Assembly (NCBI GenBank): GCA_030704615.1
Contig: CM060732.1
Location: 82,051,171-82,111,170 of the forward strand
Direction of reading: 5' to 3'
DNA length: 60,000 bases
DNA from: Takakia lepidozioides
Taxonomy: Eukaryota > Streptophyta > Takakiopsida > Takakiales > Takakiaceae
Under the pieces are notes generated by a model, which saw only the letters and a list, made by a program, of their open reading frames with translations, did not search any database and was not told the DNA's origin. Positions 25,389 to 35,984 of this stretch are shown here, piece by piece (within the stretch, counting starts at the first letter, position 1; each line of letters starts with the position of its first letter). Position numbers and translations under genes: made by a program.

Positions 25389-26944
25389 GCCCCAATCTGT
25401 ACTACTCGCTTCCGGAGGAGTGGAAATTGTCCACCAAAAATCTCTAGAGCCGTCCACCACTTAGTATTAAAACCCAGGTGTTCTTCTTCCTTCAAACTCA
25501 ACTGCCCAAGTGCTTGAAAGCCTACTGTTTGCATTGGACTACATATCCTGGGTAAAGATTCAGACGCGATTCCCAAATCCTGGAGAGGTGTGTATTCGAC
25601 AAAGCCCGGGGATATAATCCCCGCCAACCCAGGAATCTTATTCCCGAGGGAGACAGAATAACAGCATAGAGAGAAGGAATCTTTGGATGGGGATTTGGGA
25701 TATCCTTCAGGGGGTTCTCAGTTAGACAGGCAGTTTGAGGTATGATGGATTCTGGACGAATGTTCACTGTTTGTAGGTGAAAGGCTCGAGGGAAGAAGCA
25801 TGCGTTCTAATTATATGCTTCTCGAGGGCAGAGGTGAGGAACGCTCTTGTTGATCACAGTGCAGCCAATGTCAGGACATGAGCGGGAGATTCTTGAGAGG
25901 GGAGCATGCAATTCATGGGATCGAGTATCAAAGAAAAATGGTTCTCTTGCTTGAGAGATAATATCTAGATTAGTGCAGAAGCAATTGTAGGGGAGAAGGA
26001 AGGGCGATTTGGGTCATGAGGTACCAAGGGCGGCGCACAAGGCTGAGGAGGATTGCCTGTTTCTCTACTCTTTAACCCCTCAACCCCCGCCCAGAAAAAA
26101 CCGTGTACATAATTTCTGGATGAACGTGAATCTGGACATTTTGACCGGACAATATGGAGCCATCTACCCCTGGCAGGCCCTGCCCAACTTTGGGGCCAAT
26201 TGGATAAGTCCTGCAAAAATTGGAAGGGGGGCCCAATTTTGGGGATTTTCCAAAAACAGATTTTAAGAAACTGGATTTTCTGGATTTTGCATTTCGGGAT
26301 GGCATTGGTTGGGACTGTTGTACCCCAAAAGTTGATCCCCACGTCCCCCTTGTTCCAATAAGCCCGAGATGACCAAAATTGGAGCCCATTACAAGAGCGA
26401 GCACTTGGTCAAAGGAAGGAGAGGGGGTACTCACTTGAAGGCCATGCACATGTTTACTGTTTTCCAGCAACTGAACTCTTTCTCCTTTTTAACCACACCT
26501 ATATATGAAATACATGGGTGGGATTTGGACCCACTATATTGCTCCCTTGGTAGCTTCAGTGCAGCTAACAAACTAACAAGTGTTAAATCCTGCCCATCAT
26601 GCGAATTCTGAAATAAACACATATTGATACTCATGACTCTCTATCAAAATGTAGCAAACTACATACAAGTGGAGAAATTGTTGTCATTCTATCATGTGTT
26701 GAAGTTTTCACCTGGCAGACCACAGCAAAACAACTTAGGCATATTAGTCAGCAAACAACCAACTTACCAGTAAGAAGTACCCACCCATTCCGGCCAGAAC
26801 TCCAGTCATACCCCTAATTTCTATCCAAGCGACTCTCTATCCAACCCCAACTCTGTTCAAGCGACTCACTGGCTTAGGACCCTCAAAGCCAATAAGAGCA
26901 TGAAGCAACGAATACCTCAGCAAACCACAGTATTCAAACACACA
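25389..26944. other. Upstream region of HRQ1; no gene seen
   Basis: This is the 5' flank of HRQ1 up to the truncation point of the neighbouring gypsy element. Open frames of 80-130 codons on both strands overlap one another and show no family signature. The part nearest 25,389 presumably carries the promoter and 5' UTR. I could not identify specific sites. Confidence 0.4.
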
Positions 26945-26957
26945 TAGCAGTGCAGGT

Positions 26958-28967
26958 TTGGTGGAGCTCTCTGGTGGAGAGTATGCTTCAGCCACAGTGA
27001 TGCCAGCTAAGAAGGATGTCTATAGCAATTGGACGGAGAGACGTATGTGCGGTGATTACCGGCCTGTAAATCGTCAGACCAAGTCCGATAGGTATGTCAT
27101 GCCAACACCAGAGGAGATCTTCGATGCCATTGGGCATTCCAAGGTCTTTAGCACGTTGGATTTACGATCCGGATATCACCAGTTGCCGATCAAGGAGGCG
27201 GATAAGCAAAAGACGGCATTCTGGGGGATCAATGAGCACGGGAAGGATTGCCTATATCAGTGGCGGTTCTTACCATTTGGGCTTAAAAACGCTCCCGCTG
27301 AGTTTCAAAGAGTCATGGACAGGATTCTAGCAGGGGTGGAGTTTGCTCGGTGCTACATAGATGACATCATCATCTTTAGTGCTACGGTGGAGGAGCATGA
27401 GAGACACCTTCAGGGGGTATTTGAGCGCTTTAGGACGCACGGATTGAAGTTACATCCGGGCAACTGCAAGTTTTTCCACAACCAGATTGAGTATCTGGGT
27501 CACATGATATATCCTGGAGGATTGGGGGTACAGCAGACTAAGGTAGAGTCCATTGCACAGGTTCCACGCCCCACGGATGTGAGCCGAGTTCGAGCTTTCA
27601 TGGGGTTAGCAAACTATTACAGACGGTTTGTTAAGGGATTCAGTGCCATTGCAAAGGCTCTAACCAAGCTGACCAAGGTGGACCAGGAGTGGCAGTGGGA
27701 AGATGAGCAAGAACAAGCTTTTCAAGAGCTCAAGGCGAGGTTGACCTCGGCGCCCATCTTGAGACGACCTATAAGGGGGCGTCCTTTTCAGCTGCATACA
27801 GATTGGAGTATGCTGGGGCTTGGAGCGGTGCTCACACAGGTGGATGATGAGGGAAGAGAGTTCGTAGTGGCTTATGCTAGTCGCTCGAACAATGCTGCAG
27901 AGTCTAAGTATAGCTCATATGAGGGAGAATGCTTAGCTGCAATGTGGGCCGTGGCACACTTCAGGTGCTATCTATATGGCAATCTCTTCACCCTTGTCAC
28001 GGATCACCAACCACTCAAGTGGTTGATGGAGTCAGACAAGCTTACGGGGAAGCTTGCACGGTGGGCACTCATCCTTCAAGAGTATGACTTTCAGGTGGTG
28101 CATCGACCGGGTTTGGTCAATCGCAATGCAGATGGGTTGAGTCGCAATCCATGCACGAACCAACAGGATGACACTGGAGCTCGGTGGCATGGTGAGACGG
28201 ACAAGGAGATGGTGCCCGGATGGCATGCATCTCTGTGTATCTTGGCAGCGAAAGGCCAGGTTGGACCTGCAACAGGGATGACTATAGATCAAGTGTCTGA
28301 GGACCCTGAGGCCAGCAATGAGCAAGGTGGTGCTAAAGATATACATGAGGATTCAGTTGTGTTGGATTACCTCCGCACTGGAGACACGGCAGCCACTGTG
28401 ACTGCCAAGAAGAGGGATCGGATCCTACAACGAGCCAAGAGGTTCAAGTGGGAGGGGACACACCTGCTCCGAGTGTGGGAGGATGGTCAAGTGAGGATTG
28501 TGCCTCGCCCAACACAGCGGGCACGGTTAGTGCGCCATGCCCATGAGGAGTTGGGGCATTTTGGGGTGCGACGCACTCATAGTCTACTGCAGGGGCAGTA
28601 TTGGTGGCGTGGTATGCACACAGAGGTGCAACAATTTGTGGCTAGGTGCATGGTGTGTGACAGGGTGCGTGCTTCATTCAACGCCCCTACTCCACAATTG
28701 CACCCTCTTCCGATCATGGGATTGGGCTACAGGTGGAGTCTTGACTTCGCAGGGCCGTTGTCACTGACCATGTGCCACAACAAGTACGTGTTGGTGATGG
28801 TGGAGCACTTCTCCAAGTGGATTGAATTGGTTCCATTGCCTGATAAGGCTAGTGAGGGAGCTGCGTATGCATTCTTGGATTGTGTGCTTAGCCGATTCGG
28901 TGCTCCAGCTGAGGTACTCACGGACCAAGGGAGAGAGTTCTTGGGGGGAGTTTCAGGCGTTGTGTGA
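26958..28967 (+). pseudogene. Gypsy reverse transcriptase, RNase H and integrase N-terminal part
   Basis: The 669-codon frame begins inside RT, just before RRMCGDYRPVN. It contains [14 protein letters not shown], the active site CYIDDIIIFS, and the connection segment FMGLANYYRRFVKGFS. RNase H follows with acidic residues in HTDWSMLGLGAVLTQ, YEGECLAAMWAV and LVTDHQPLKWL. The integrase zinc-binding region has H-x-x-x-x-H then CMVC; its catalytic core has SLDFAGPL and LTDQGREF. The frame breaks right after TDQGREFLGG, where the next 320 codons continue in another frame. The enzyme would copy element RNA and insert the product; this copy lacks its front end. Confidence 0.92.
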
Positions 28968-29784
28968 CAAGGCCTTGATAGACCACCGCACCACTTCTCG
29001 GGATCATCCTGAGGCCAATGGCTTGGCAGAGAGAGTTGTTCAGACAGTAAAGAGGGGTTTGCGCAAGTATGGCTTGCAGAAGGGACACCTAGGAGATTGG
29101 GACCTTCAGTTACCCTGGTTAGCCATGGGCTACAGGTTCAGCAAGCAAGCATCACTTGCCTCCTTCTCGCCATACTTTCTTCTCTTTGGCCGAGAGCCGG
29201 ATTTGCCTACATCCATTCGCAGAGAAGCTACTACAGTTCTTAACCTTGACGATCCGGACGTGTTGGCACGTGCATGTGAGCAGCGTGCAGAGTTGTTCAA
29301 GAGAGTCATGCCCATGGCTTTCGAGAACCTTGCCATTGCACAACACCGTGATACGTTGAGGTATGCTACCATACGTGGTGGGGGCTATCGTCCTGGGGTT
29401 CGGAGATTCAACCCTGGTGACTATGTCTATCTGCAGCAGACTGCTCCTACGACCCTGGATGTGACTGCAGGATGTGTTATTCTGAGGGTTCGAGAGATCT
29501 TGCCCTCAGGCGTCTTGGTCTTGGAGGGTCGGGATGGCATAACTTGGAAGGACCATGTGCGTAATTGTGCGCCATGTCACCTTCCGAATGTCGATGGCAG
29601 GATTGACCCAAACCTGGCAGTGGTATCTGCAGGTTTGAGGTGCATGTTGTGTGGGTCTGCTAAAGGAGTAGCCACCATGCTGGTGTGTGATCGATGCTCT
29701 AGAGGTTGGCATATGGGATGCTTGACTCCACCTCTTGAGATGGTTCCGGATGGGGATTGGTTATGTCCACATTGCATTGGATAG
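28947..29784 (+). pseudogene. Gypsy integrase C-terminal part ending in a PHD zinc finger
   Basis: The frame continues the integrase core after a one-base shift (EFQALCDKALIDHRTTSRDHPEANGLAERVVQ, with the catalytic Glu). It carries the conserved LPWLAMGYRFSKQASLASFSPYFLLFGREPDLP block and the GDYVYL segment. Residues encoded at 29,641-29,784 form a PHD finger: CMLC, then CDRC, GWHMGC and CPHC, i.e. the Cys4-His-Cys3 pattern with the tryptophan two residues before the last Cys pair. PHD fingers bind histone H3 tails; here the domain sits where chromoviruses carry a chromodomain, so a role in targeting integration to particular chromatin is a reasonable inference. The stop codon follows directly. 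Confidence 0.9.
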
Positions 29785-30044
29785 TGGGAGTGGATACAAC
29801 CATGGAAGGCTAACAAGAAACGCAAGGCCCAGCTACTAGGAGACCTTGAACACACGAGGTCCTGGCTCAAGTTCACAGATTGCAAGACGGCGACTAACGA
29901 TGGGGCTACTCTTGTACCCGGCCTCTTGGTCTATAGGGTTTGAGTGCAATAGGGACAGTGATAGAGGACTTAGTATGGCTGTGGCTATTACATCTTGTAG
30001 CTATCTGGAGTTAGAGGGACCTATCCACCAGCTAGGGGGGCGAT

Positions 30045-30480
30045 TGTGGCAGACTACTTTATTGTGCATATATGTGTGGTGTGGTTTGGACAGCGATGTA
30101 GTTGTGTAGCAATACGTATGCGCACGACAGCTGTCAAGTTAAATAAGCACAGTGTGAAACTAGCTAGAATAAAGCTAGTTATTTGTATTTAACACTTGGA
30201 TTTAGGTCAAGTGTTAAATCAGGTGTCAAGTTTAGTTTGACACCTGACCCGTCTTATCTTCACGAGAGCGGCAGTCGCGCGGCTCATCTCTCTCAAGTTG
30301 AGCCTGCGTGACCGAGCTCCTGCATCGTTTAGGACTGAGTGTGCTTATGATGGGAGTGTAGGTTGTTGTGGGGTGGAGTCCCCATAGCTTGGGGTGCCCC
30401 TGGCTCGACTTCTGTTTTAAAGAGTGATGGTTTTGGTTGTCATGTTTTGTGTCAACAGTGTGTACTTAGCTTTTCTATCA
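30045..30480 (+). repeat. 3' LTR of the PHD-gypsy element
   Basis: The LTR starts TGTGGCAGAC after the polypurine stretch gctaggggggcgat and ends TTTTCTATCA, giving TG...CA ends and 436 bases. It includes an aataaa at about 30,171 inside ctagctagaataaagctag, and two small inverted repeats (ggtgtcaagtt/tttgacacc and aacacttgg/caagtgtta). The left border is firm. The right border is inferred from the CA end and from the start of a second LTR-like copy at 30,482. Confidence 0.7.
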
Positions 30481-30569
30481 TTGTGGCAGACTACTTTATT
30501 GTGCATATATGTGTGGTGTGGTTTGGACAACGATGTAGTTGTGTAGCGATACGTATGCGCACGACAACT
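30480..30569 (+). repeat. Partial second copy of the LTR start
   Basis: About 90 bases repeat 30,043-30,132 with three mismatches, beginning one base after the CA end of the 3' LTR. Similarity stops at about 30,569. It looks like a head-to-tail LTR junction or a nested, truncated insertion. Confidence 0.85.
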
Positions 30570-30989
30570 CTACGAGCTTCATCTTTTGGTATTTCACTCA
30601 TTAGATTATCTCTAATCAGCATTACGTCTTTCATTTAGCGCCCCTTTCCCTAGCTGGCCCAGCTCCTACCTCTCCTTTGCGCCTTGGGAATTCTTCTTAT
30701 TCCCCATCCAAACACAATTTGTAGAATGAATAGGGTTTGTGGTACAATTTAGCTTGTAAAGTATGTTTATATACTATCTTGATAAACTTATTTTCCTCAA
30801 TACTACTCATAAACACTATTTGGGATATACTCCTTCAATATACAACTCAAGCACACTCCCCACTTAGGCTCATAAGACCTCACATCACATTCCCGCACTT
30901 CAAAATAGTGACCCTCACCGAATTTTGTCACACTCCTGCACTATCTATAGAGAATGACATTCTCCCGCACAACCACAAGATCCGCTGCC
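30570..30989. other. AT-rich spacer
   Basis: No coding or repeat structure recognised between the truncated LTR copy and the Myb-like relic. Confidence 0.4.
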
Positions 30990-31545
30990 CCTAACAACAA
31001 CTCCCAGGTCAAATGGACTGGGAGTCTCTTCTTGCTACCGTCTCGGCCCGCCCGTCCATCGTTGCGACCCAAGGTGCAACAGGTCTCACCCTCTCTTCCA
31101 CCCCCAACCTTTGCTGTTCCATCCGCTCAAGGCAGATCGCGCACACGAAAATGAAACAAATTTCATAGATAATGAAGAATGACAATTATGTCGCAGTTAC
31201 TTGGCCATCTCTCACCCTCCTTGCACAGGCAGCGGGCAAAAATCGGCAGCCTTTTGGGAGCGAGTAACTGCACATTACAATTCACAAATTCCTCATGGTT
31301 GCACTGCAAGGCCTGCACGATCATTGGAGGTGAAATGGGGCCACATCAAGCACGATGTGAGCAAGTTCTCGGGTGTGTATCAGCGAGTTCTTACCGTGCG
31401 TGAGTCTGGCTCAGCTAGTGCAGATGATAATTTGTGAAGGGCTTTAGAGCTTTATCAAGTGAAGAATCTTGATAGACCAGATTTCATGTACACACAATAC
31501 TGGATGGTGTTACGAGATGTCCCCGATTGAACGGAAGAAGGAGGG
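30990..31545 (+). pseudogene. Relic of a PIF/Harbinger-associated Myb/SANT-like protein
   Basis: A frame at about 31,201-31,437 reads GQKSAAFWERVTAHYN, then RPARSLEVKWGHIKHDVSKFSGVYQRVL. After a stop, 31,441-31,530 reads ALELYQVKNLDRPDFMYTQYW and LRDVP. This order (FW-x-x-V-x-x-x-Y, R-x-x-x-S-L-x-x-x-W-x-x-I-x-x-x-V-x-K-F, AL-x-x-Y, YW-x-x-L-R-D-x-P) is typical of the DNA-binding partner ORF of plant PIF/Harbinger transposons and the related NAM-associated domain proteins. Stops and frame changes make it a relic. No Harbinger DDE transposase was found nearby. Confidence 0.65.
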
Positions 31546-32670
31546 TCATCCTAGAACTTGTTCTTTTCCGACATCAATGAGCTGCTGAGTGAGTCTGTGT
31601 GGCCCGACTTTGCTGCACGTCGTCTACAAACTTAACCAAGATGAGGCTCGAAAGTCTGGCAAGGTCACTGGGTAAGTCAATTCCTCATCTGCAAATCATT
31701 TTGAAGGGGGACCAGATGACCAATCCCCTGCCTTATATTATTTGTTGAGAAGCTCTCAGGTTGCACCAGATTTGGCTGGTCATAGCCAAAGCCTTGAAGA
31801 ATTGGGGGTGATGGAGCAAACTGTAAAAATTCGATTTTGGGATTTGTAATTCTTTGATGCAGCATCTTTTTGCCCCCCCCCCTTTTTGGGTGTATGGCAC
31901 TGTAATTGAAACACATGGGACATTGTGGCAGAGACAGAGTTATGGTTTGTGTTCTTTTTCTCTGCCGTGAGCATGCACTCAATATCCTCCCCACTTGTAT
32001 TAGTTGATAGACATAGATGCCGCATTGTCTTGTTCAGTGGAAAACATGTTAGGGGTGGATGCTTGTGGCTGCATGAATTTGGACAGTGAGGGATCAAACT
32101 ATGATGATTCGGATTCTAATTTCATCCGGATCAGGAGGAAATAAGAGCTAATCCTACTTCTCCTATAGAGCCTAATCTATGGAAAATTTGCGTGGATATT
32201 GGCTGCCTAGCCATGAACTTGGTTTGTACTTCTTGCCAAAAATTTAGTTGAAATGGGATGCGCAGACATGTTTAGGGATGACATGTGGAGGGCAGCTAGG
32301 TCATGAGCTCAGCCCCATGAGCCTGGGAGCTGGGCTCACGTTTAGCACAGTAAGCGTGAGCCTAGGCTCACGCTTCATAAGCATGAGCCCAGGGTCTAGG
32401 ATGTATTAGAAACGGCACCTATTCCCAACACTACCTTCAACTACACAGCGCAATAAGAGAATCCAAGAGCACTTTTGGGAAACGAACGACAGCACAATCC
32501 ATGCCTATGCAATGATAGAATATCACTATGTATTATATGAGTTGCATAGAACCGGCACATGAGTAAGTGATTGAATGAAGACATGTACTGAGGCACCACT
32601 ATGTTATTGCTTCATTGTTACTCAATTTCCGCGCATAATATGAAATGCAGATAAGCAGTATTTCTACTAC
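31546..32670. other. Non-coding stretch with TGAGC palindromes
   Basis: No gene recognised. It has a C-rich run at 31,867-31,879, and a cluster of TGAGC/GCTCA inverted repeats at about 32,300-32,395 that is listed separately. Confidence 0.4.
32303..32395. repeat. TGAGC/GCTCA inverted-repeat cluster
   Basis: The core is a perfect 24-base palindrome at 32,352-32,375 with arms aagcgtgagcct. It is flanked by further catgagc, gagctc, gggctcacg and catgagccc elements. Similar palindromes occur at 33,045-33,064 (arms gtgtgagcgt) and, imperfectly, near 59,286-59,325. Confidence 0.8.
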
Positions 32671-33130
32671 TTAACCGGTCTCGGACTTGTCACGTTGCAG
32701 AAGAGTATGGACTTCATCAGGTGATAGTGTGGCCTGGTGAATGTACTGGTCTCTTTTGGGGTCACGACTTACAATACATCCTGCGCACAAAAATGTAGTA
32801 CAGGTGCTTGCAAAGAACACACTTCCTCTTCTTTCCCAGGCTGCCGTCACGCATGCAAATGAAATTCGGGCAAGTGCAGTCCGGACAGGTGCCAATTGTA
32901 ACCTGATACGCCTTATCTTGAAGAAGCGAACCGGAAGTGACCATTGTCTACACACGACCAAATCCAGGGGGGGGGGCTTCCATGATAGATGTCACCCAAG
33001 CCTGCAACATCAACAACGCTACCGCGTGAACGTGGCGCGTGAGCGTGTGAGCGTACGCTCACACAACGATGACATGGCGTGAGCCTACGCTCATGCAGCT
33101 GACGTGACATGAGCCTGGTCGAGGTCATGC
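32671..33130 (-). pseudogene. SWIM zinc-finger protein, decayed copy 2
   Basis: Minus-strand frames read YQVTIGTCPDCTCPNFICM then GKKRKCVLCKHLYYIF: a C-T-C pair and a C-K-H pair, i.e. the C-x-C...C-x-H ligands of a SWIM finger. A shifted frame then continues PKRDQYIHQATLSPDEVHTLLQRD. The last block is nearly the same as in copy 1 at 33,634-33,720, so the two are paralogues. SWIM fingers bind DNA or proteins and occur in MULE-type transposases, FAR1-like proteins and others; which parent gene this came from is not known. Frame changes show it is dead. Confidence 0.65.
33045..33064. repeat. Perfect 20-base palindrome
   Basis: Arms gtgtgagcgt and its exact reverse complement meet without a spacer. 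It belongs to the TGAGC palindrome group described at 32,303. Confidence 0.9.
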
Positions 33131-33249
33131 CACATCACCACAAAGAAGGTGGGCCTATAACCGTGGGGCCCCCAACTGTTGATTTCACCACATGAAGGTG
33201 AAACGGATGAAGGGTTTCGGGCTTTCCCGCAGTTCAACCTTCTGTTAAC

Positions 33250-33446
33250 AAACGTTGTGTTAACACGAGGTTGTTTTCCTGGAACAAAAATCAACATCGT
33301 GTCAACACGAGGTTGATATGAAGTTCTCCGAATCAACCTCGTGTTGACACGATGTTGTTTTCTTAGAACTAAAATCAACCTTGTTTCGACACAAGGGGGA
33401 TTTGGAGAACTTCAAGTGAACCTCGTGTTAACACAAGGTTGATTTG
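33250..33446. repeat. Palindrome cluster 1 (five copies, TCAACC...GGTTGA family)
   Basis: Copies lie at about 33,250-33,275, 33,290-33,317, 33,331-33,360, 33,373-33,402 and 33,417-33,445. The arms are of the type ATCAACCTCGTGT around a two-base centre (CA, TG, TC or TA). The inner arm here is CGTGT/ACACG rather than the TGCGT/ACGCA of clusters 2 and 3. Two of the intervening pieces are themselves inverted to each other (gaagttctcc and ggagaacttc). The cluster lies between the two SWIM pseudogene copies. Confidence 0.9.
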
Positions 33447-33633
33447 ATCATCTGTCTATCTGAAGGTAGTTTCTTGTGTAACAAAATGACAAACCAATGC
33501 GACAAATGAATTGACCCACGCATAGCAAAGATGTTAGACAACATACATTGAGAGACACTGGACTTGAACAGTCATTCCATTACAAGTAGTAGTCAAGGAA
33601 AACACATATTTCTTCATGTCAAGTGCATGCTTT

Positions 33634-34405
33634 CTATGGGCTTGTATCCCGCTGTAGAAGTGTGTTGACTTCGTTGAAACTCATAGTGGCTTGGTGAATG
33701 AAGAAGTCGCGCTTTGGATCACAAACCATCCTTCTCAAGAAGACGAAGTAAAGATGTTTGCACGGTATGAACTTCCTTCTCTTTCCCAAACTACTTGAAA
33801 GCATACCAACAAAATCAGGATAGGTACAATTGGGAAAATTGGAAACAGTGATGTCGTACGTCTTGTCCTGCAGCGCAAATGTGGATGAGATCATGGTGAA
33901 GACCCGACCATATCCTGGATTAGGCACTTCCATTGTTCCCGCAACACGAGCGTGAAGCATTCTCGCGGACTCGATTTTGCCGTAGTATTATGCGGTTGGA
34001 GGGAATCGTCGAACCAGCTTCCCATTCCGTCTGGTTGGCCACAAGTGAGCGTCAAGCGGAGGTACTCGTGAACTGTACTTGAAGCACCTTCACGTGCAAT
34101 GGAATGTCTGGCTAGGGAGAAACCCGCCTCTTCCAGCATTGCGATCGCTTGGTGAGTGAGACCTGTGCCCATCTTCACAGGCCACACGGTTGGTGGAGTA
34201 GGCTTCCTCACCACGGAGGGCCTCACTGTCCCACGCACACATCTCCCGCAATCGTCAGCGCAGAACCAGAACTTGTGGTTCTTTGCCTCTCCTTGTTCGT
34301 AAGGGAGAAACAAACCAGTGAATGTATGAGCTGCAGTGCGTTCTTTCGCTCCGGATATGTCGCGCACCTCACTTCGGTAAGCTCCCCTTCAAGTCATAGT
34401 TACTC
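33634..34405 (-). pseudogene. SWIM zinc-finger protein, copy 1 (C-terminal part)
   Basis: The minus strand encodes first a zinc-ligand-rich segment (HKFWFCADDCGRCVRG) and a block VWPVKMGTGLTHQAIAMLEEAGFSL, at 34,367 down to 33,891. After a frame change, the overlapping frame at 33,960-33,634 carries a SWIM-like finger: NFPNCTYPDFVGM then GKRRKFIPCKHLYFVF. The second ligand of the first pair has become Tyr (CTY; copy 2 keeps CTC). The C-terminal block DPKRDFFIHQATMSFNEVNTLLQRD matches copy 2. The 5' side ends at the putative chromovirus LTR near 34,414, so this may be the downstream half of the ParB-like gene at 36,830-38,000. That joining is inference. Confidence 0.6.
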
Positions 34406-34413
34406 GCTTTGAT

Positions 34414-35950
34414 GCGCGCGCCTGACTCCCAACCTAGCCGCCCGGGCCAACTTGGAGCTTCGGCTGCTCACCGGGACATAATGGTCCCCCTTCGCTTCCC
34501 ACTAAACCCTCCACCTATTTGGGACTAGGAGAATTCCCTTTGGTAGATGGCAGTCCGGAACAGCTCCCCACTCTTTGGTCGCTTTCCGGCTCGCTCGCTT
34601 ACTCACTAGTTTTTGGTCACCAACGGTCTTGCACCGTTCTCGGGGTTACTACTCCCTATATATACTTCTGTAGCTGTCCGCGGGGGTTTCACAACCAGCC
34701 ATGCCATTTTATGGCGAACCACCACGAAAACCCTCGACTCCCGGTGATGAGTCGCGGTGAGTCTTGGCCCGCTCACCACGGCCCCTATGGACCGTGATGA
34801 GTCCCAAGACTCCCCACGACTCCCACCACGAGGTCTCCGCCCCCATGGTGAGTCCTATGCCACCCCCACTAAGTCCCGCTAAGCTACCACCACCCCTTGT
34901 GGAGCCACCCCCACCGCAACCCGGTGTGCGGGGCTCCACCTAGTGAGCGCCTCCGCTTCCCTGAGTGCCTTGGGCACTCAAGGGTGCTTCAACCCCCCAT
35001 ACCTATCGCTGCCGCTGCCCCCACCACAGGGGCAGCCCCTCATGTGTCCCGACCCCTGCCCTCAAGGCAAAGGGCCGCGACACACACCCCTACCAACAGG
35101 GAGTCGATGTCCTCATCGACTTGTCCATTTTGTAGAAACGAACATCCAAGTTGTGGCGTCCCACATCAAGGAGTTTGTTTCCGTACCATGGCGTCCCATG
35201 GCAAAGAACCAAACCCCACACTTGACTCTACTCTCCACTAGCTAGTTCGGCCGACTTCCTCCAAGTCCCGGCCAAGGGTGGAGCCTCTCCAGCTCCTCCC
35301 AGTGCACTCTTCTTGGCCTACTTCAAGGCCAAGGAACGATCCTCCCCGAGGATCGAATCGCCTTACTGCAACAACATTGCTTGCGACCGCTCATGATTCC
35401 GCTTTTGGCATCACCTTGAGCAAGGGTTCACCTGGAACCCTCTTTGACTAGGAAGATAACCTTGAACAAACCGTGCGCCCCAATCACTACAATTGGGTCC
35501 GCCTTGGAATGCTGGCCTGAGGTACGGGAACACGCCGAAGCCGCACTACGGCTTCGTCCCGAGGCTACACGATTATAGTACGTGAACGGAAGCACGTAGC
35601 TTCCGCGTTAACCCGCACTACAAGGCAACCCCCTCGGTAGCGCAGTTATAGTACGCGCATGCGCCAGGTGCGCACTAGCACGTGAACTCCCAAAGAAGGC
35701 GCAAGTTTCCTTGCCCCTTGGATGGGGGTCACCCGATTTCGGCACTACGCAAACACACGATTAACCCAATTTACCTCTCCCACTTTTGTAAGCTAGCATG
35801 CATTCTACACACTAGCCAACCACACCATGCATCACCATTCCAAACAAAATAGGACGCACAGAATTTGGAACCCATTTCCTTTATAACAAATTTTTGTACA
35901 ATACAAGTTTTTGCAATCGGATTCCTAAGCTAGCTAAGCCGGGCTAAGCA
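34414..35950 (-). repeat. Putative 3' LTR of the truncated chromovirus
   Basis: On the minus strand, a purine-rich stretch (gtgggggaggaaattca) is followed at 35,950 by TGCTTAGCCCGGC, a plausible LTR start. The compositionally distinct, C-rich (plus strand) sequence continues to about 34,414, where the minus strand reads gcgcgcgcatca, a CA end next to SWIM-gene sequence. With no second LTR in the window, both borders are tentative. Confidence 0.45.
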
Positions 35951-35984
35951 TGAATTTCCTCCCCCACGCTCCAAGGTTGATGTC

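Larger units (their letters stand above)
26945..30480 (+). mobile_element. 5'-truncated Ty3/gypsy retrotransposon with C-terminal PHD finger and 3' LTR
   Basis: The element starts abruptly inside reverse transcriptase near 26,950. It runs through RT, RNase H and integrase to a PHD finger, a polypurine tract (about 30,034-30,040) and a 3' LTR. Gag, protease, primer binding site and 5' LTR are absent. The polyprotein is open except for one frameshift in a six-G run near 28,945, so the copy is fairly young. Its parts are described separately. Confidence 0.9.

Noticed and set aside
26009-26634. Frames of 67-132 codons between HRQ1 and the gypsy element
   Set aside because: Several overlap on both strands, composition is not coding-like and no motif is recognised.
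34519-35245. Pro/Ser-rich plus-strand frames in the putative LTR
   Set aside because: They arise from C-rich sequence of the LTR, overlap one another in two frames and have no conserved segment.
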